46,243 bases of DNA. It comes from Candidatus Galligastranaerophilus faecipullorum. GTDB taxonomy: Bacteria > Cyanobacteriota > Vampirovibrionia > Gastranaerophilales > Gastranaerophilaceae. The notes under the pieces were generated by a model. That model was not told the DNA's origin and did no database searches. It saw nothing but the letters and a program-made list of their open reading frames with translations. A program made the translations under genes and the position numbers. The DNA lies in the NCBI GenBank assembly GCA_018713115.1, contig DVFS01000012.1, forward strand, positions 1 through 46,243, in the 5' to 3' direction. Below, one piece after another: positions 7,771-16,013 of this stretch (the stretch's first letter is position 1; each line of letters opens with the position of its first letter).

Positions 7771-8646
7771 TTAACCTCTTATAACTCCTAAGTCAATTGC
7801 TCTTGACACCGTGTCGCCCTGAGTTTTTACTATTTTTGCCATAGCTTCATATGAGCGGGTTACGGTAATTGTGTTTATCATTTCATAGATTGTGTTTGTA
7901 TTTGAGCTTTCCAGATATCCCTGCTGCAGGGAGGCGCTTGCGTTGTTTTGATAGGCGCCCGCATCAATTCCCTCGGGCTGCACAAACCTGCCCTCGCCCT
8001 GTGCCGAAATTAATGTTTTATCCCTAAAATCAACTATTTGAATCTGTTGAAGGGTTCTCGGGGTATCCGGGTTTGTAATTTGTATTACCCCTCTTTCTCC
8101 TATATCTATGTCTTTTATTGAGTCAATTCTGTTGTTGGGGTTATTTTCCTCTTCTTCGGGATTAAGGACTATCCTTATCCTTCTGTTTTGTGTATCCATT
8201 ACCCAGTCGCCGTCTTTTGTGACAAGGTAATAGTCATCCGTCAGCTGAAAGTTGCCCGCGCGTGTGTAGTAGTAATTTTTTTCATCATAAGGTATATTAT
8301 CAGGCACATTTTGATGTCTTATTTTAAAGAAGCCGTCTCCCTGAATGCCGACATCAAGCTTGTTTCCCGTTGTTATTAATCCGCCCTGCGAAAAGTCAAT
8401 GTAGGTTCTGTCCGCGGCGTTTCCGAGGCTTAAATCGCCTACACGTATGAACTGTGTATCTTTCGGGTTGTTTGTAAGCGGCACCTGTTTTACTTCAACC
8501 TGTGCATCCATGAGGTTTTTAAATGTTATGTTTGTTTTTTTAAAACCTACGGTGTTTACGTTTGCAAGGTTGTTTGCGTTGACATCTTCCTGTTTCAGAA
8601 GCGACAACATACCTTTTGTGGCGGATTCAAGACCTCTTGTAATCAT
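7771..8646 (-). CDS. flgF: Flagellar proximal rod protein, FlgF-like
   Basis: This is a second rod protein of the FlgF/FlgG family, 291 residues. It has the N-terminal motif N-A-N-N-L-A-N-V-N-T-V-G-F-K-K (about residues 24-38), the core G-N-K-L-D-V-G-I-Q-G-D-G-F-F-K and the C-terminal helix I-T-V-T-R-S-Y-E-A-M-A-K. It carries an acidic insertion (P-E-E-E-E-N-N-P-N-N, about residues 166-175) that typical FlgF lacks. Position before flgG argues for FlgF. In some phyla the pair is named FlhO/FlhP, and this could be that equivalent. It overlaps the upstream transglycosylase gene by 4 nt, so the two are translationally coupled. Confidence 0.9.
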   Translation of the reverse strand: MITRGLESATKGMLSLLKQEDVNANNLANVNTVGFKKTNITFKNLMDAQVEVKQVPLTNNPKDTQFIRVGDLSLGNAADRTYIDFSQGGLITTGNKLDVGIQGDGFFKIRHQNVPDNIPYDEKNYYYTRAGNFQLTDDYYLVTKDGDWVMDTQNRRIRIVLNPEEEENNPNNRIDSIKDIDIGERGVIQITNPDTPRTLQQIQIVDFRDKTLISAQGEGRFVQPEGIDAGAYQNNASASLQQGYLESSNTNTIYEMINTITVTRSYEAMAKIVKTQGDTVSRAIDLGVIRG

Positions 8647-9251
8647 ATTTTGCCTTCTTTCAGTGCTTCATAGGAAGACATAATATTTTTTACATAATTT
8701 TGTGTTTCGCGATAAGGGGGAATATCCCCGTATTTTTGTACTGCCCCGGGGCCTGCATTATAAGCGGCAAGAGCGAGTTTGGGGTCGTTGTTAAAACGGT
8801 TGAGCATGCTCTTTAAGTATTTAACCCCGCCTTCGATATTTTGTTCCGGGTCAAATGCGTCGACTACTCCGAGCCCTTTTGCCGTCTGGGGCATAAGCTG
8901 CATAAGACCCATAGCGCCGCATTTTGATTTGGCGTCAGGGTTAAAGCCTGATTCCTGCTTAACCACGGCTTTTATAAAATCCGGGTCAAGATTGTTTTTT
9001 GCGGCATATTTTTCAATCAGGTTTTCAATATTTTCTCTTGAGTTTTTAAATGTTGTTTTCTCTATGTTATTTTCTGCCGTCTTAGTGTTTTCGTTAAGTT
9101 TTTCATCCAGTATGTTTTTGAATTCTTTTGCGGCAGATTTATTTTGCACAGACAAATCTTCATCTGTGCCCAGTATGCGGTTAATACTGTTTTCAATCGA
9201 ACTTAACCTTCTTAAAGTCAAGTCAAGACCCGTTATTAAGCCCTCACTCAT
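8643..9251 (-). CDS. SLT-type lytic transglycosylase, head of flagellar operon
   Basis: This enzyme likely cleaves the glycan strand of peptidoglycan so the rod can pass. The 202-residue protein has an acidic, helical N-terminal half (residues 1-75) and an SLT domain. Catalytic Glu100 lies in V-V-K-Q-E-S-G-F-N-P-D-A, followed by G-A-M-G-L-M-Q-L-M-P-Q-T-A and A-A-Y-N-A-G-P-G-A-V, all diagnostic of family 1 transglycosylases. No signal peptide is seen; the N-terminus is charged. Export by the flagellar type III route is a reasonable inference, as for the muramidase half of enterobacterial FlgJ, which is missing here. It is the first gene of the operon. Confidence 0.92.
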   Translation of the reverse strand: MSEGLITGLDLTLRRLSSIENSINRILGTDEDLSVQNKSAAKEFKNILDEKLNENTKTAENNIEKTTFKNSRENIENLIEKYAAKNNLDPDFIKAVVKQESGFNPDAKSKCGAMGLMQLMPQTAKGLGVVDAFDPEQNIEGGVKYLKSMLNRFNNDPKLALAAYNAGPGAVQKYGDIPPYRETQNYVKNIMSSYEALKEGKI

Positions 9252-9281
9252 AATTTATATAAACCTACCTCTTACCATTTT

Positions 9282-9303
9282 TTGTAAGCTATAGCGCTTA
9301 CAA
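9282..9303 (-). promoter_or_regulatory. Palindrome in the flagellar operon leader
   Basis: Perfect 8-bp arms TTGTAAGC and GCTTACAA are separated by 6 bp. The site lies 31-52 bp before the first flagellar gene and next to an AT-rich stretch (TATATTTATATTG on the minus strand) that could hold a -10 element. It could be an operator, or a hairpin in the leader RNA. No T tract follows, so it is not a terminator. Confidence 0.5.
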
Positions 9304-9341
9304 TATAAATATACCCTCAGAGTGTTTGTGTTCTCATCAAT

Positions 9342-9353
9342 CAAACGGTTGAA
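9342..9353 (-). promoter_or_regulatory. Shared upstream motif TTCAACCGTTTG (flagellar copy)
   Basis: This is the second copy of the 12-mer found before the TPR/diguanylate cyclase operon. It lies 91-102 bp upstream of the first flagellar gene, outside the operator-like palindrome. The flanks AAAATT on the left and TTGAT on the right are also similar between copies. Confidence 0.35.
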
Positions 9354-9398
9354 ATTTTTGAAAAAATTAAACCTTTGGATTGAAATTTGATTTCAAAT

Positions 9399-9436
9399 AA
9401 AAAGAGGTGCAAAGTTTATGCTCTGTACCTCTTTTT
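9399..9436 (-). terminator. Terminator after the 80-residue orphan gene
   Basis: Arms AAAAAGAGGT and ACCTCTTTTT form a 10-bp stem around an 18-nt loop. On the minus strand, which serves the gene ending at 9466, the right arm ends in a run of Ts. The symmetrical A/T ends would also allow action on the plus strand. It insulates the orphan gene from the flagellar promoter region. Confidence 0.85.
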
Positions 9437-9465
9437 ATGTATATCCCTTGTCCTTACGGAAATTT

Positions 9466-9708
9466 TTATTCAAAAACTTTTGATATAAAGCAAATTGCAT
9501 CTAAAAATGTTTCTTTTACAAATTCGCCTGCCAGCTTGTTTAAGGGTTTGTTATCAATATGTTCAAAAGCGAGCGTAATAGGATCTTTTGTTCTTCTGAA
9601 AGAAGGAACTATGCTTCTTGCATCCATACCGTCGAGCCTTGATTTAAGGTCTTTTGTATCGGCAAACATGCAGACTTGTTCTTGTACATCAAATATTGTT
9701 GCGCTCAT
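9466..9708 (-). CDS. Unrecognised 80-residue cytoplasmic protein
   Basis: I do not recognise this protein. A GAGGAAAA ribosome site precedes the ATG and a clean terminator follows, so it is a genuine single-gene unit. The sequence is soluble and mixed: M-S-A-T-I-F-D-V-Q-E-Q-V at the start, a basic centre (S-F-R-R-T-K-D, about residues 36-42), and a hydrophobic C-terminal helix (F-V-K-E-T-F-L-D-A-I-C-F-I). No signal peptide, cysteine motif or HTH is visible. It is divergent from the 476-residue orphan and shares a 197-bp intergenic region with a long palindrome, so common control is possible. Confidence 0.75.
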   Translation of the reverse strand: MSATIFDVQEQVCMFADTKDLKSRLDGMDARSIVPSFRRTKDPITLAFEHIDNKPLNKLAGEFVKETFLDAICFISKVFE

Positions 9709-9792
9709 TTTGTTTTCCTCGTTTGAAGTATATCGTACTTATATAAAAAATATATGTGTTAAAAAATTGCCTTTTTTTAAAAAATTTGGTTA

Positions 9793-9810
9793 AATTTTGT
9801 TAACAAAATT
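9793..9810. promoter_or_regulatory. Perfect 18-bp palindrome between divergent genes
   Basis: AATTTTGTT and AACAAAATT abut with no spacer. The palindrome lies about 85 bp from one divergent start and 96 bp from the other, in the place expected for a shared operator. It is AT-rich, so chance symmetry is more likely than for a GC-rich site. Confidence 0.45.
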
Positions 9811-9905
9811 AAAAAAATGCATTAAATAATCCGGGCAATAGCAAAATTTTTTCTTTTTGTGTTTTATGTCAATAGTGTTGTTTAGTATACAGACAGGGTT
9901 AGGAA

Positions 9906-11336
9906 ATGAAAATAAGCGCGCTAAATAGTGGATATAAATCAGTAAATTTCGGCAGAGCAATGGCTTCAAAAGATGAGATGACGCAGGCTTATAATGCCGC
10001 GCTTGCCGCAAGAGAGGCGATGGGTTTTAAGGAAGGAAAAGGCGTATTGCTTCTGCCTTCGGATAAATTACCTAAAGATGCAGGTGAAGCAGGTATGAAG
10101 GAAATAATCTCGGATTTTTTTGAAAACATGAAAAAACTTCTGGGTATAAATACGGTCGAAGTTTCAGGCCCCGTAAGCGAAAGTGTTGAGGAAACCGTGT
10201 CTCAGGTGCTTGATGAAAAAGGCATAAAAAGAATTGCAGGTTTTGAATTTCGCGATGAAGGAATAGAAGAAGCAGCACAGGAGCTTGCAAAAAACTATGA
10301 CGGTCTTAGAATAAAAGACGCTCACAGGTACTCTGATGAGCAGTTGTCGGCAATTGAAGAAGCGTTCAGGAAAGTAAAAGGAGATTCTTTTGACCCTAAA
10401 ATGCTCATTTATGAAGTAAATGATGACGGAGCGCTTTTTGACTGGAATGCTTCAAAAATTCAGGGAAGATTTGACGGAAAAGTTGTTGTCGGCTCAAGCA
10501 ACTATTTAAATGACAACGGAGGCGATCTGTGGGGTTCGACAAGCTTTTTTACCGACAGAATGCAAACTCCGCAGGGGAATTTTATTCACGGTGTAAGAAA
10601 AACCGGCCAGCCGACTTTGGCGCAGCAGATTGTTGATCCCGGGCAGGTTGACCAGTCTATTCACCTGCTTGAAGAAGAATTAAAGCTGCAGGATGAAGAT
10701 ATTTTAAATCCCGCAAGGTATGCTGCAGCAAAACGTGCGGATGTAGCGTTGTCGCAAAATTTTTACAAACATTATGATGATATTATTCCGAATTTAAGCA
10801 CTGATGTTGCAGGTTTCAACAAGGCATATTTTGAAGCCCTTGAGAAAGGAGAGGCGGATAATTATTTTGACTCTCTTGCAAAAGCTTTAAAAGCCCGCGG
10901 TCTTAATGAGGGTGATAACGGACAGATTTATGAAGAGGTTTGCAAATTCAGAAATGCGCTGTTTGCGCCTGTGCCTGAATCGGTTAAGGGCGGTGCAGAG
11001 TTGACTGCGGAGCAAATCGAAGCTTCATATAAAGATACAAGCAATATTATACTGCAAGGTGTTCAGGCAAAAAAAGATATGATAGCATACGAAGCGGCAA
11101 AAAAGGCAAAAGAAGCAGATATTGATAAAAAACTTGAGGATTTGAATCCTCTTGATACTAACAAACTTGACAGGCTTATGAACTTTGCAAGAAAGCACAA
11201 AAAACAGTTTATTTTTGCGGGGCTGCTTGCTGCTATTGCTGCAGTCGGCGGCACGATGTATTCTTACGGCAGGGAGATTGCCGTAAAATCAGGTAATGCA
11301 AAGCCTAAGACAGAAAATTTAACTAAGAAAGCTTAA
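9906..11336 (+). CDS. Orphan 476-residue protein with C-terminal membrane segment
   Basis: I cannot assign a function. The protein begins M-K-I-S-A-L-N-S-G-Y-K-S-V-N-F-G-R, an N-terminal V-N-F-G motif resembling that of another orphan in this window (minus strand, 33976-34896). The body is charged and mostly helical. A distinctive stretch F-D-G-K-V-V-V-G-S-S-N-Y-L-N-D-N-G-G-D lies near residues 188-206. The end carries a single hydrophobic segment (about residues 435-454, F-I-F-A-G-L-L-A-A-I-A-A-V-G-G) preceded by K-H-K-K-Q and followed by about 22 polar residues. This fits a tail-anchored or single-pass membrane protein with a large soluble domain. There is no N-terminal signal peptide. It overlaps the convergent prepilin peptidase gene by 18 nt. 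Confidence 0.8.
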   Translation: MKISALNSGYKSVNFGRAMASKDEMTQAYNAALAAREAMGFKEGKGVLLLPSDKLPKDAGEAGMKEIISDFFENMKKLLGINTVEVSGPVSESVEETVSQVLDEKGIKRIAGFEFRDEGIEEAAQELAKNYDGLRIKDAHRYSDEQLSAIEEAFRKVKGDSFDPKMLIYEVNDDGALFDWNASKIQGRFDGKVVVGSSNYLNDNGGDLWGSTSFFTDRMQTPQGNFIHGVRKTGQPTLAQQIVDPGQVDQSIHLLEEELKLQDEDILNPARYAAAKRADVALSQNFYKHYDDIIPNLSTDVAGFNKAYFEALEKGEADNYFDSLAKALKARGLNEGDNGQIYEEVCKFRNALFAPVPESVKGGAELTAEQIEASYKDTSNIILQGVQAKKDMIAYEAAKKAKEADIDKKLEDLNPLDTNKLDRLMNFARKHKKQFIFAGLLAAIAAVGGTMYSYGREIAVKSGNAKPKTENLTKKA

Positions 11337-12260
11337 TATTTTATCCGAATAAAAGAATACAAGAAATGCTGCAAAAACAAGTGCGGGGCCGAAGGGCATG
11401 TAATAAAACCCTTCACTTTGCCGTGTTTTAATATTTTTTATTAAAACAAAAAGACAGATTGCAAGAATAAGACATATTAAAATAAGCCATATGAAATAAA
11501 AACAGGAATCCTGATTAAGAAATCTGAGCGTAATTATTGATAAAACCGTAATAAAAAGCGAAGAGGCGCCCGGAAAGTTTTTATTTTTTATATATTTTAC
11601 AAAAAGTGCGGGAATGGCAAAGAATGCCTGTATTACAATGCTTAAAAACACTGCAGGCAAAAGCATTTTCCATCCCAGAAGCGCTCCTGCGCCCATTGCA
11701 ATGAGTGTGTCACCCTCGCCAAAGGCCCGTGTTTTAACGGTCAGGGTGCCTATGCGGGCTAAAATTTCAAATATCAAATAACCCGCAGCAATACCCAGAA
11801 TACTTTCCGTTATTGAGATTGAACCTAAGTGAAAAATGTTATACAAAAGCCCTGCGGCAATTAAAATGTATGTGTGAAAATCAAGTACGACATGTTCTCT
11901 GAAGTCTGTTATGCAAATTAATATAAAAACCGATAAAATTACCCAGATGATAAGCGTGTTTATGCTTATGCCGAAATTAAGAAATGCAAATACATACAAA
12001 AGTGCATTTGCAAGTTCGACAATCGGGTACTGCGGTGAAATGGGTTTTTTGCAGAATTGACATTTACCCAGAAGAAAAATGTAAGAAATAACAGGAATGT
12101 TTGTGTACCAGTTGAGTTTTTTGCCGCATTTAGGACATTTTGAGGGTGGAAATACAATGCTCTCTCCGCTCAAGCCTCTTAATGCCGCAACATTTAAAAA
12201 ACTCCCTATGCAAAGACCGATTGCGGCGCTGAATATTGTAAAAAGAGCGTTAATGCTCAT
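11319..12260 (-). CDS. pilD: Prepilin peptidase (A24 aspartic protease, PilD-like)
   Basis: This integral membrane enzyme cuts the leader peptide of type IV prepilins and usually N-methylates the new end. The 313-residue protein has an N-terminal G-S-F-L-N-V-A motif, a four-cysteine zinc site (Cys42, Cys45, Cys67, Cys70), and the two catalytic aspartates in I-T-D-F (Asp119) and F-G-E-G-D-T-L-I (Asp184). Several membrane spans follow, ending with M-P-F-G-P-A-L. It overlaps the sigma factor gene by 11 nt. A likely substrate in this window is the glycine-rich prepilin-like protein. An extra C-terminal span pair (about residues 225-275) lengthens it beyond short PilD forms. Confidence 0.95.
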   Translation of the reverse strand: MSINALFTIFSAAIGLCIGSFLNVAALRGLSGESIVFPPSKCPKCGKKLNWYTNIPVISYIFLLGKCQFCKKPISPQYPIVELANALLYVFAFLNFGISINTLIIWVILSVFILICITDFREHVVLDFHTYILIAAGLLYNIFHLGSISITESILGIAAGYLIFEILARIGTLTVKTRAFGEGDTLIAMGAGALLGWKMLLPAVFLSIVIQAFFAIPALFVKYIKNKNFPGASSLFITVLSIITLRFLNQDSCFYFIWLILICLILAICLFVLIKNIKTRQSEGFYYMPFGPALVFAAFLVFFYSDKILSFLS

Positions 12261-13068
12261 ATTTATATAGACCTTTTTTTGTAATCAGGTTGAATAACTT
12301 ATCCAGTGCTTTTTTGAGTTTTCTTGAAACCTGCATTTGTGACATATCAAGCCTTTGCGAGATTTCACGCTGATTTAAGCCTTCAAAGTAGTTTAAAATA
12401 ATGAGTTGCTGCTCGTCATTGTCCAGTTTCTTTATTGCTTCATTTAAAATAAGTCTGTTTTCAAAGCCGGCTATTATGTCTTTTTGGCTCTCATCCACAA
12501 GTCTGTCGCTTAATGCCGCTCCTCCGCCTTCTTCATTTCCTACTATCTGGTCAATTGAAATAGCGGTTGTGCGTCTGTCCAGGTCAAACACTTCCTCGAT
12601 TTTCTTTTCACTCATCTGAAGCGCCTGAGCGAGTTCTTTATCGGAAGGTGTTGTGCCGAGTTTTTCCGTTAATTCAAGTGTTATTTTGTGCACACGGTAA
12701 GACAGTTCTTTGATTTCTCTGGGTGCACGGATAATCGTGCTTTTATCCCTTAAATAATGGCGGATTTCGCCCGTTATTAAATAAGTTGCATATGTTCTGA
12801 AGTTTGAACTTATCTCGGGTTTAAAAAGGTCAATGGATTTAATAAGCCCCAGGGCCCCCACCTGAGTAATGTCTTCAATAGGGTCGGTAGAGCGCCTTGC
12901 AAGCGAACGGGCAACCTTTTTGACAAGAGGCATGTACGCAAGTACTATAAGTTCGCGAAGATGACGTTTTGTAGCGTCGCTATCCGTTTCTTTATACTCT
13001 TTGAGCCACTGGTTGACTCTGTTTTCAGGGTCTATTATGTCGTTTGTGTTTGGTAATTCCTGAGCCAT
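12250..13068 (-). CDS. Group 3 RNA polymerase sigma factor (SigB/SigF/FliA type)
   Basis: The 272-residue protein has sigma regions 2, 3 and 4 but no region 1.1. Region 2 covers L-V-K-K-V-A-R-S-L, D-I-T-Q-V-G-A-L-G-L-I-K-S-I-D-L-F and F-R-T-Y-A-T-Y-L-I-T-G-E-I-R-H-Y-L-R-D (about residues 52-108). Region 3 follows, including E-L-T-E-K-L-G-T-T-P-S-D-K-E-L-A. Region 4 has L-N-Q-R-E-I-S-Q-R-L-D-M-S-Q-M-Q-V-S-R (about residues 231-249). The region 2 signature resembles Bacillus SigB/SigF and cyanobacterial SigF, whose regulons include stress, motility and pili. Its adjacency to pilD and a window rich in flagellar and pilus genes make motility or surface control plausible, but this is inference. 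No anti-sigma gene is adjacent. Confidence 0.93.
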   Translation of the reverse strand: MAQELPNTNDIIDPENRVNQWLKEYKETDSDATKRHLRELIVLAYMPLVKKVARSLARRSTDPIEDITQVGALGLIKSIDLFKPEISSNFRTYATYLITGEIRHYLRDKSTIIRAPREIKELSYRVHKITLELTEKLGTTPSDKELAQALQMSEKKIEEVFDLDRRTTAISIDQIVGNEEGGGAALSDRLVDESQKDIIAGFENRLILNEAIKKLDNDEQQLIILNYFEGLNQREISQRLDMSQMQVSRKLKKALDKLFNLITKKGLYKYEH

Positions 13069-13105
13069 AAGACGATTATATCACCTGTTTTTGTTTAAAT
13101 CCATA

Positions 13106-14659
13106 TTATTTTTTTACCGCAAACTCTGAATCCAGTCTTAAAAATACCGGTTGAATTTCTGATTTTTCAATAAGTTTGCCCTCTTTTACCATCTTCGGCG
13201 CAAGGTCGTCAAGTTTTGTATCAATGTCTATTTTTAACTGACGCGCCATATTTGAAGCGATATTGGGACAGTAAGGATAAATAAGCACCGCCACTTTGCA
13301 CATAAGGTCAAAAACACTGTAGAGCACCCTGCCGCATTCATCAATTTTTCCTTCTTTTGCAAGTGTCCAGGGCGCATTGTCGTTAACGAATTTATTTGCG
13401 ATATCAACCGTATTTATTATTTCCGCGGCGGCTTCGGCGAGTTCTACGCGGTCAAAGTGTTCTTTAACTTTTGATATTGCAGCCATCGAGGCCTGTGTGA
13501 GTTCGTTTTCACAAATGTGTTCTTTAAGGATATTTCCGTCAAAGTATTTACATAACATATTTAAAGAGCGGTTTAAGAGATTACCCATATTATTTGCCAA
13601 ATCTGCATTTACGCGTTCTTTAAAGTCCTCATCCGAATAGTTTCCGTCCTTACCCGAAGGGGCGCTTACGCACATAAAATATCTGAAAGAATCGGGCTCT
13701 TTGAGCTCAAAAGCGTCCATAACGGTTTTGGGTGAAATAACATTGCCGATTGATTTTGACATTTTATTTTTGTCGATTGTAATCCAGCCGTGCGCGTAAA
13801 TTGTTTTAGGCAGTTCAACCTCAAGCGCCATAAGAATTGCAATCCAGTAAATAGAGTGGAATTTTAAAATGTCTTTTCCTATAATCTGGAAATTTGCAGG
13901 CCAGAAAGTTTTAAAACTTTCGCCCGATTCGCCGTTCGGGTTGTAGCCAAGAGCCGTAATATAGTTGCTAAGTGCGTCAATCCAGACATATATTACCTGT
14001 TCGGGGTCTGATTTAACCTCTATACCCCAGTTTACGTTGCTTTTTGCGCGCGAAACCGAGATGTCTTCTATGCTCTCAAGCTGGTTTAAAACTTCGTTTG
14101 CACGGAACGACGGCATAATAAAATCAGGATTTTCTTTAATGTGCTTAATTATTGCGTCTTTATATTTTGTAAGTTTAAAGAAATAATTTTCTTCGCTTAC
14201 AATTTCAGGTTTTTTACCGTGAATCGGGCAGCAGCCGTTTTCGTCAAGGTCTTTGGCATTTAAAAAACTTTCGCAGCCGCTGCAGTAAAGCCCTTCGTAT
14301 TTGTGTTTATAAATGTCGCCTTTTTTAAGGAGTTTTTCAAAAATTTCCTGTACGATTTTTGTGTGTTCAACATCTGTTGTTCTGATAAATTTATCGTATT
14401 TAATATCAAGTAATTCCCAGGCATCTTTAAACTTTTGCGCGTTTTCATCACAGAGTTCTTTGGGTGTAATACCCATTTGTGCTGCGGTTTTTTGGATTTT
14501 TATACCGTGTTCGTCAGTGCCTGTAAGAAAAAATGTCCTGTCACATCTTTGCTTAAAATGACGGTAAAGTACATCGGTTAATATTTTCTCAAAAGCATGT
14601 CCTATGTGCGGAGCGCCGTTAACATAGTCTATTGCCGTTGTTACCATAAATTTATTCAT
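13106..14659 (-). CDS. metG: Methionyl-tRNA synthetase
   Basis: MetRS charges tRNA-Met in the cytosol. The 517-residue protein is a class I synthetase with the H-I-G-H motif at residues 18-21 and K-M-S-K-S at 299-303. A zinc knuckle inside the connective peptide includes Cys126, Cys129, Cys143 and Cys144. The G-T-D-E-H-G motif (47-52) and the W-I-D-A-L-S-N-Y-I motif (226-234) are intact. The C-terminal tRNA-binding EMAP-like domain found in longer MetRS is absent, so this is the short form. It lies in an operon with a nucleoside phosphorylase upstream and the sigma factor downstream. Confidence 0.98.
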   Translation of the reverse strand: MNKFMVTTAIDYVNGAPHIGHAFEKILTDVLYRHFKQRCDRTFFLTGTDEHGIKIQKTAAQMGITPKELCDENAQKFKDAWELLDIKYDKFIRTTDVEHTKIVQEIFEKLLKKGDIYKHKYEGLYCSGCESFLNAKDLDENGCCPIHGKKPEIVSEENYFFKLTKYKDAIIKHIKENPDFIMPSFRANEVLNQLESIEDISVSRAKSNVNWGIEVKSDPEQVIYVWIDALSNYITALGYNPNGESGESFKTFWPANFQIIGKDILKFHSIYWIAILMALEVELPKTIYAHGWITIDKNKMSKSIGNVISPKTVMDAFELKEPDSFRYFMCVSAPSGKDGNYSDEDFKERVNADLANNMGNLLNRSLNMLCKYFDGNILKEHICENELTQASMAAISKVKEHFDRVELAEAAAEIINTVDIANKFVNDNAPWTLAKEGKIDECGRVLYSVFDLMCKVAVLIYPYCPNIASNMARQLKIDIDTKLDDLAPKMVKEGKLIEKSEIQPVFLRLDSEFAVKK

Positions 14660-14700
14660 AATGTTTTCCTCTGTTTTTTAAGATGATTATACAATGAACA

Positions 14701-16005
14701 TTATACGCCGTAAATAAGCACGGGCGGGGTTACTTTAGTATTTGTAATTAAAAAAGAGTTCCCGGCATGTTCTTTTGCTTCTTTTAATTTTTCTTCTTTA
14801 ATATCGTTATGGTAAAGTGTAAGCACTGTTTCACCTTTTTGAACCGCGTCACCTGTTTTTTTGCAAAGAATGCAGCCTGCACTGTAGTCAATCGGGTCTG
14901 TTTTTTTATCTCTTCCTGCGCCTAAAAGTTTGCAGGCATGGGCTATTTCAAGCGCGTCAAGATTTGAAATATATCCGTTTTGCTCTGCTTTTATTTCAAC
15001 AGAATTTTTTGCGGGGTGAAAAAGACTGTAGTCATTTATCACATCGGGGTTCCCGCCCTGACAGGCTATGATTTTTTTAAGCATTTCAAGTGCGCTGCCT
15101 GATTTTATGCTCTCATCCATTTTTTCTTTTGCTTCCTGCTTTGTTTTGCACAAACCTCCTGCAATGAGTGTTTTTGCAACGATTTCAAGCGTTACATCGT
15201 ATAAATCTTTTTCGTAGTTGCCTTTTAAAAACTCTATACTTTCAATAATCTCAAGGCTGTTGCCTATATTTTTACCCAGTGGCTGCTCCATGGAGGTGAT
15301 AATTGCGGATATTTTGCGATTTAAAAGCGCTCCCGTTTCTATCATAAGGCTTGCAAGTTCCTGCGCTTCTTCTTTTGTTTTAATGAACGCGCCGGAGCCG
15401 TATTTGACATCTAAAACTATTGAATTTGCGCCGCTTGCGATTTTTTTGGATACAACGGACGCACAGATTAAGGATTTATTGTCAACTGTTGCGCTGACAT
15501 CGCGAAGCGCGTAGATTTTCCCGTCTGCGGGAGTTAAATTCGGACTTTGAGAGGAAATTGCGGCATTGATTTCTTTTATCTGCGACATAAATTCATCTTT
15601 TGACATTTCACATTTAAAACCCGGTATGGACTCAAGTTTGTCAACAGTTCCTCCGGTGTAGCCAAGACCCCTGCCTGATAGTTTGGCGCAGGTTACACCG
15701 AGGCTTGCAAGAAGCGGAATCAGAACTATTGTTACCTTGTCGCCAACACCGCCGGTTGAGTGCTTGTCGGCAACAAAATCACTTATATGAGAAAAATCAA
15801 GCACTTCGCCCGAGTCGACAAAAGCTTGGGTAAGCCAGGCGGTTTCATCCTTATCCAGTCCTTGAAAACACACTGCCATAAGCCATGCAGACATTTGATA
15901 GTCTTCAATTTCACCTTTCATATACCCGTCAACAAGAGAATAAATCTCTTCGCGAGTGTGTTTTTGCCCCTCTTTTTTCTTTTGTATTAAATCAACAGCT
16001 CTCAT
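14701..16005 (-). CDS. Pyrimidine-nucleoside / thymidine phosphorylase
   Basis: The enzyme splits thymidine or uridine with phosphate to give the base and (deoxy)ribose 1-phosphate. The 434-residue length is typical. Family motifs are K-H-S-T-G-G-V-G-D-K-V (near residue 81), L-S-G-R-G-L-G-Y-T-G-G-T-V-D-K-L-E (near residue 113) and V-S-K-K-I-A-S-G-A-N (near residue 185). The C-terminal domain has A-G-C-I-L-C-K-K-T-G-D. I cannot decide between deoA (thymidine phosphorylase) and pdp (pyrimidine-nucleoside phosphorylase) from sequence reading; both share all these motifs. It follows rlmH with an 8-nt gap. Confidence 0.95.
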   Translation of the reverse strand: MRAVDLIQKKKEGQKHTREEIYSLVDGYMKGEIEDYQMSAWLMAVCFQGLDKDETAWLTQAFVDSGEVLDFSHISDFVADKHSTGGVGDKVTIVLIPLLASLGVTCAKLSGRGLGYTGGTVDKLESIPGFKCEMSKDEFMSQIKEINAAISSQSPNLTPADGKIYALRDVSATVDNKSLICASVVSKKIASGANSIVLDVKYGSGAFIKTKEEAQELASLMIETGALLNRKISAIITSMEQPLGKNIGNSLEIIESIEFLKGNYEKDLYDVTLEIVAKTLIAGGLCKTKQEAKEKMDESIKSGSALEMLKKIIACQGGNPDVINDYSLFHPAKNSVEIKAEQNGYISNLDALEIAHACKLLGAGRDKKTDPIDYSAGCILCKKTGDAVQKGETVLTLYHNDIKEEKLKEAKEHAGNSFLITNTKVTPPVLIYGV

Positions 16006-16013
16006 TTTTGCTC

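Noticed and set aside
9311-9316. GGGTAT (minus strand) as a SigB-type -10 element for the flagellar operon
   Set aside because: No GTTTAA-like -35 lies at the required distance; GTTTGA is 24 bp away.
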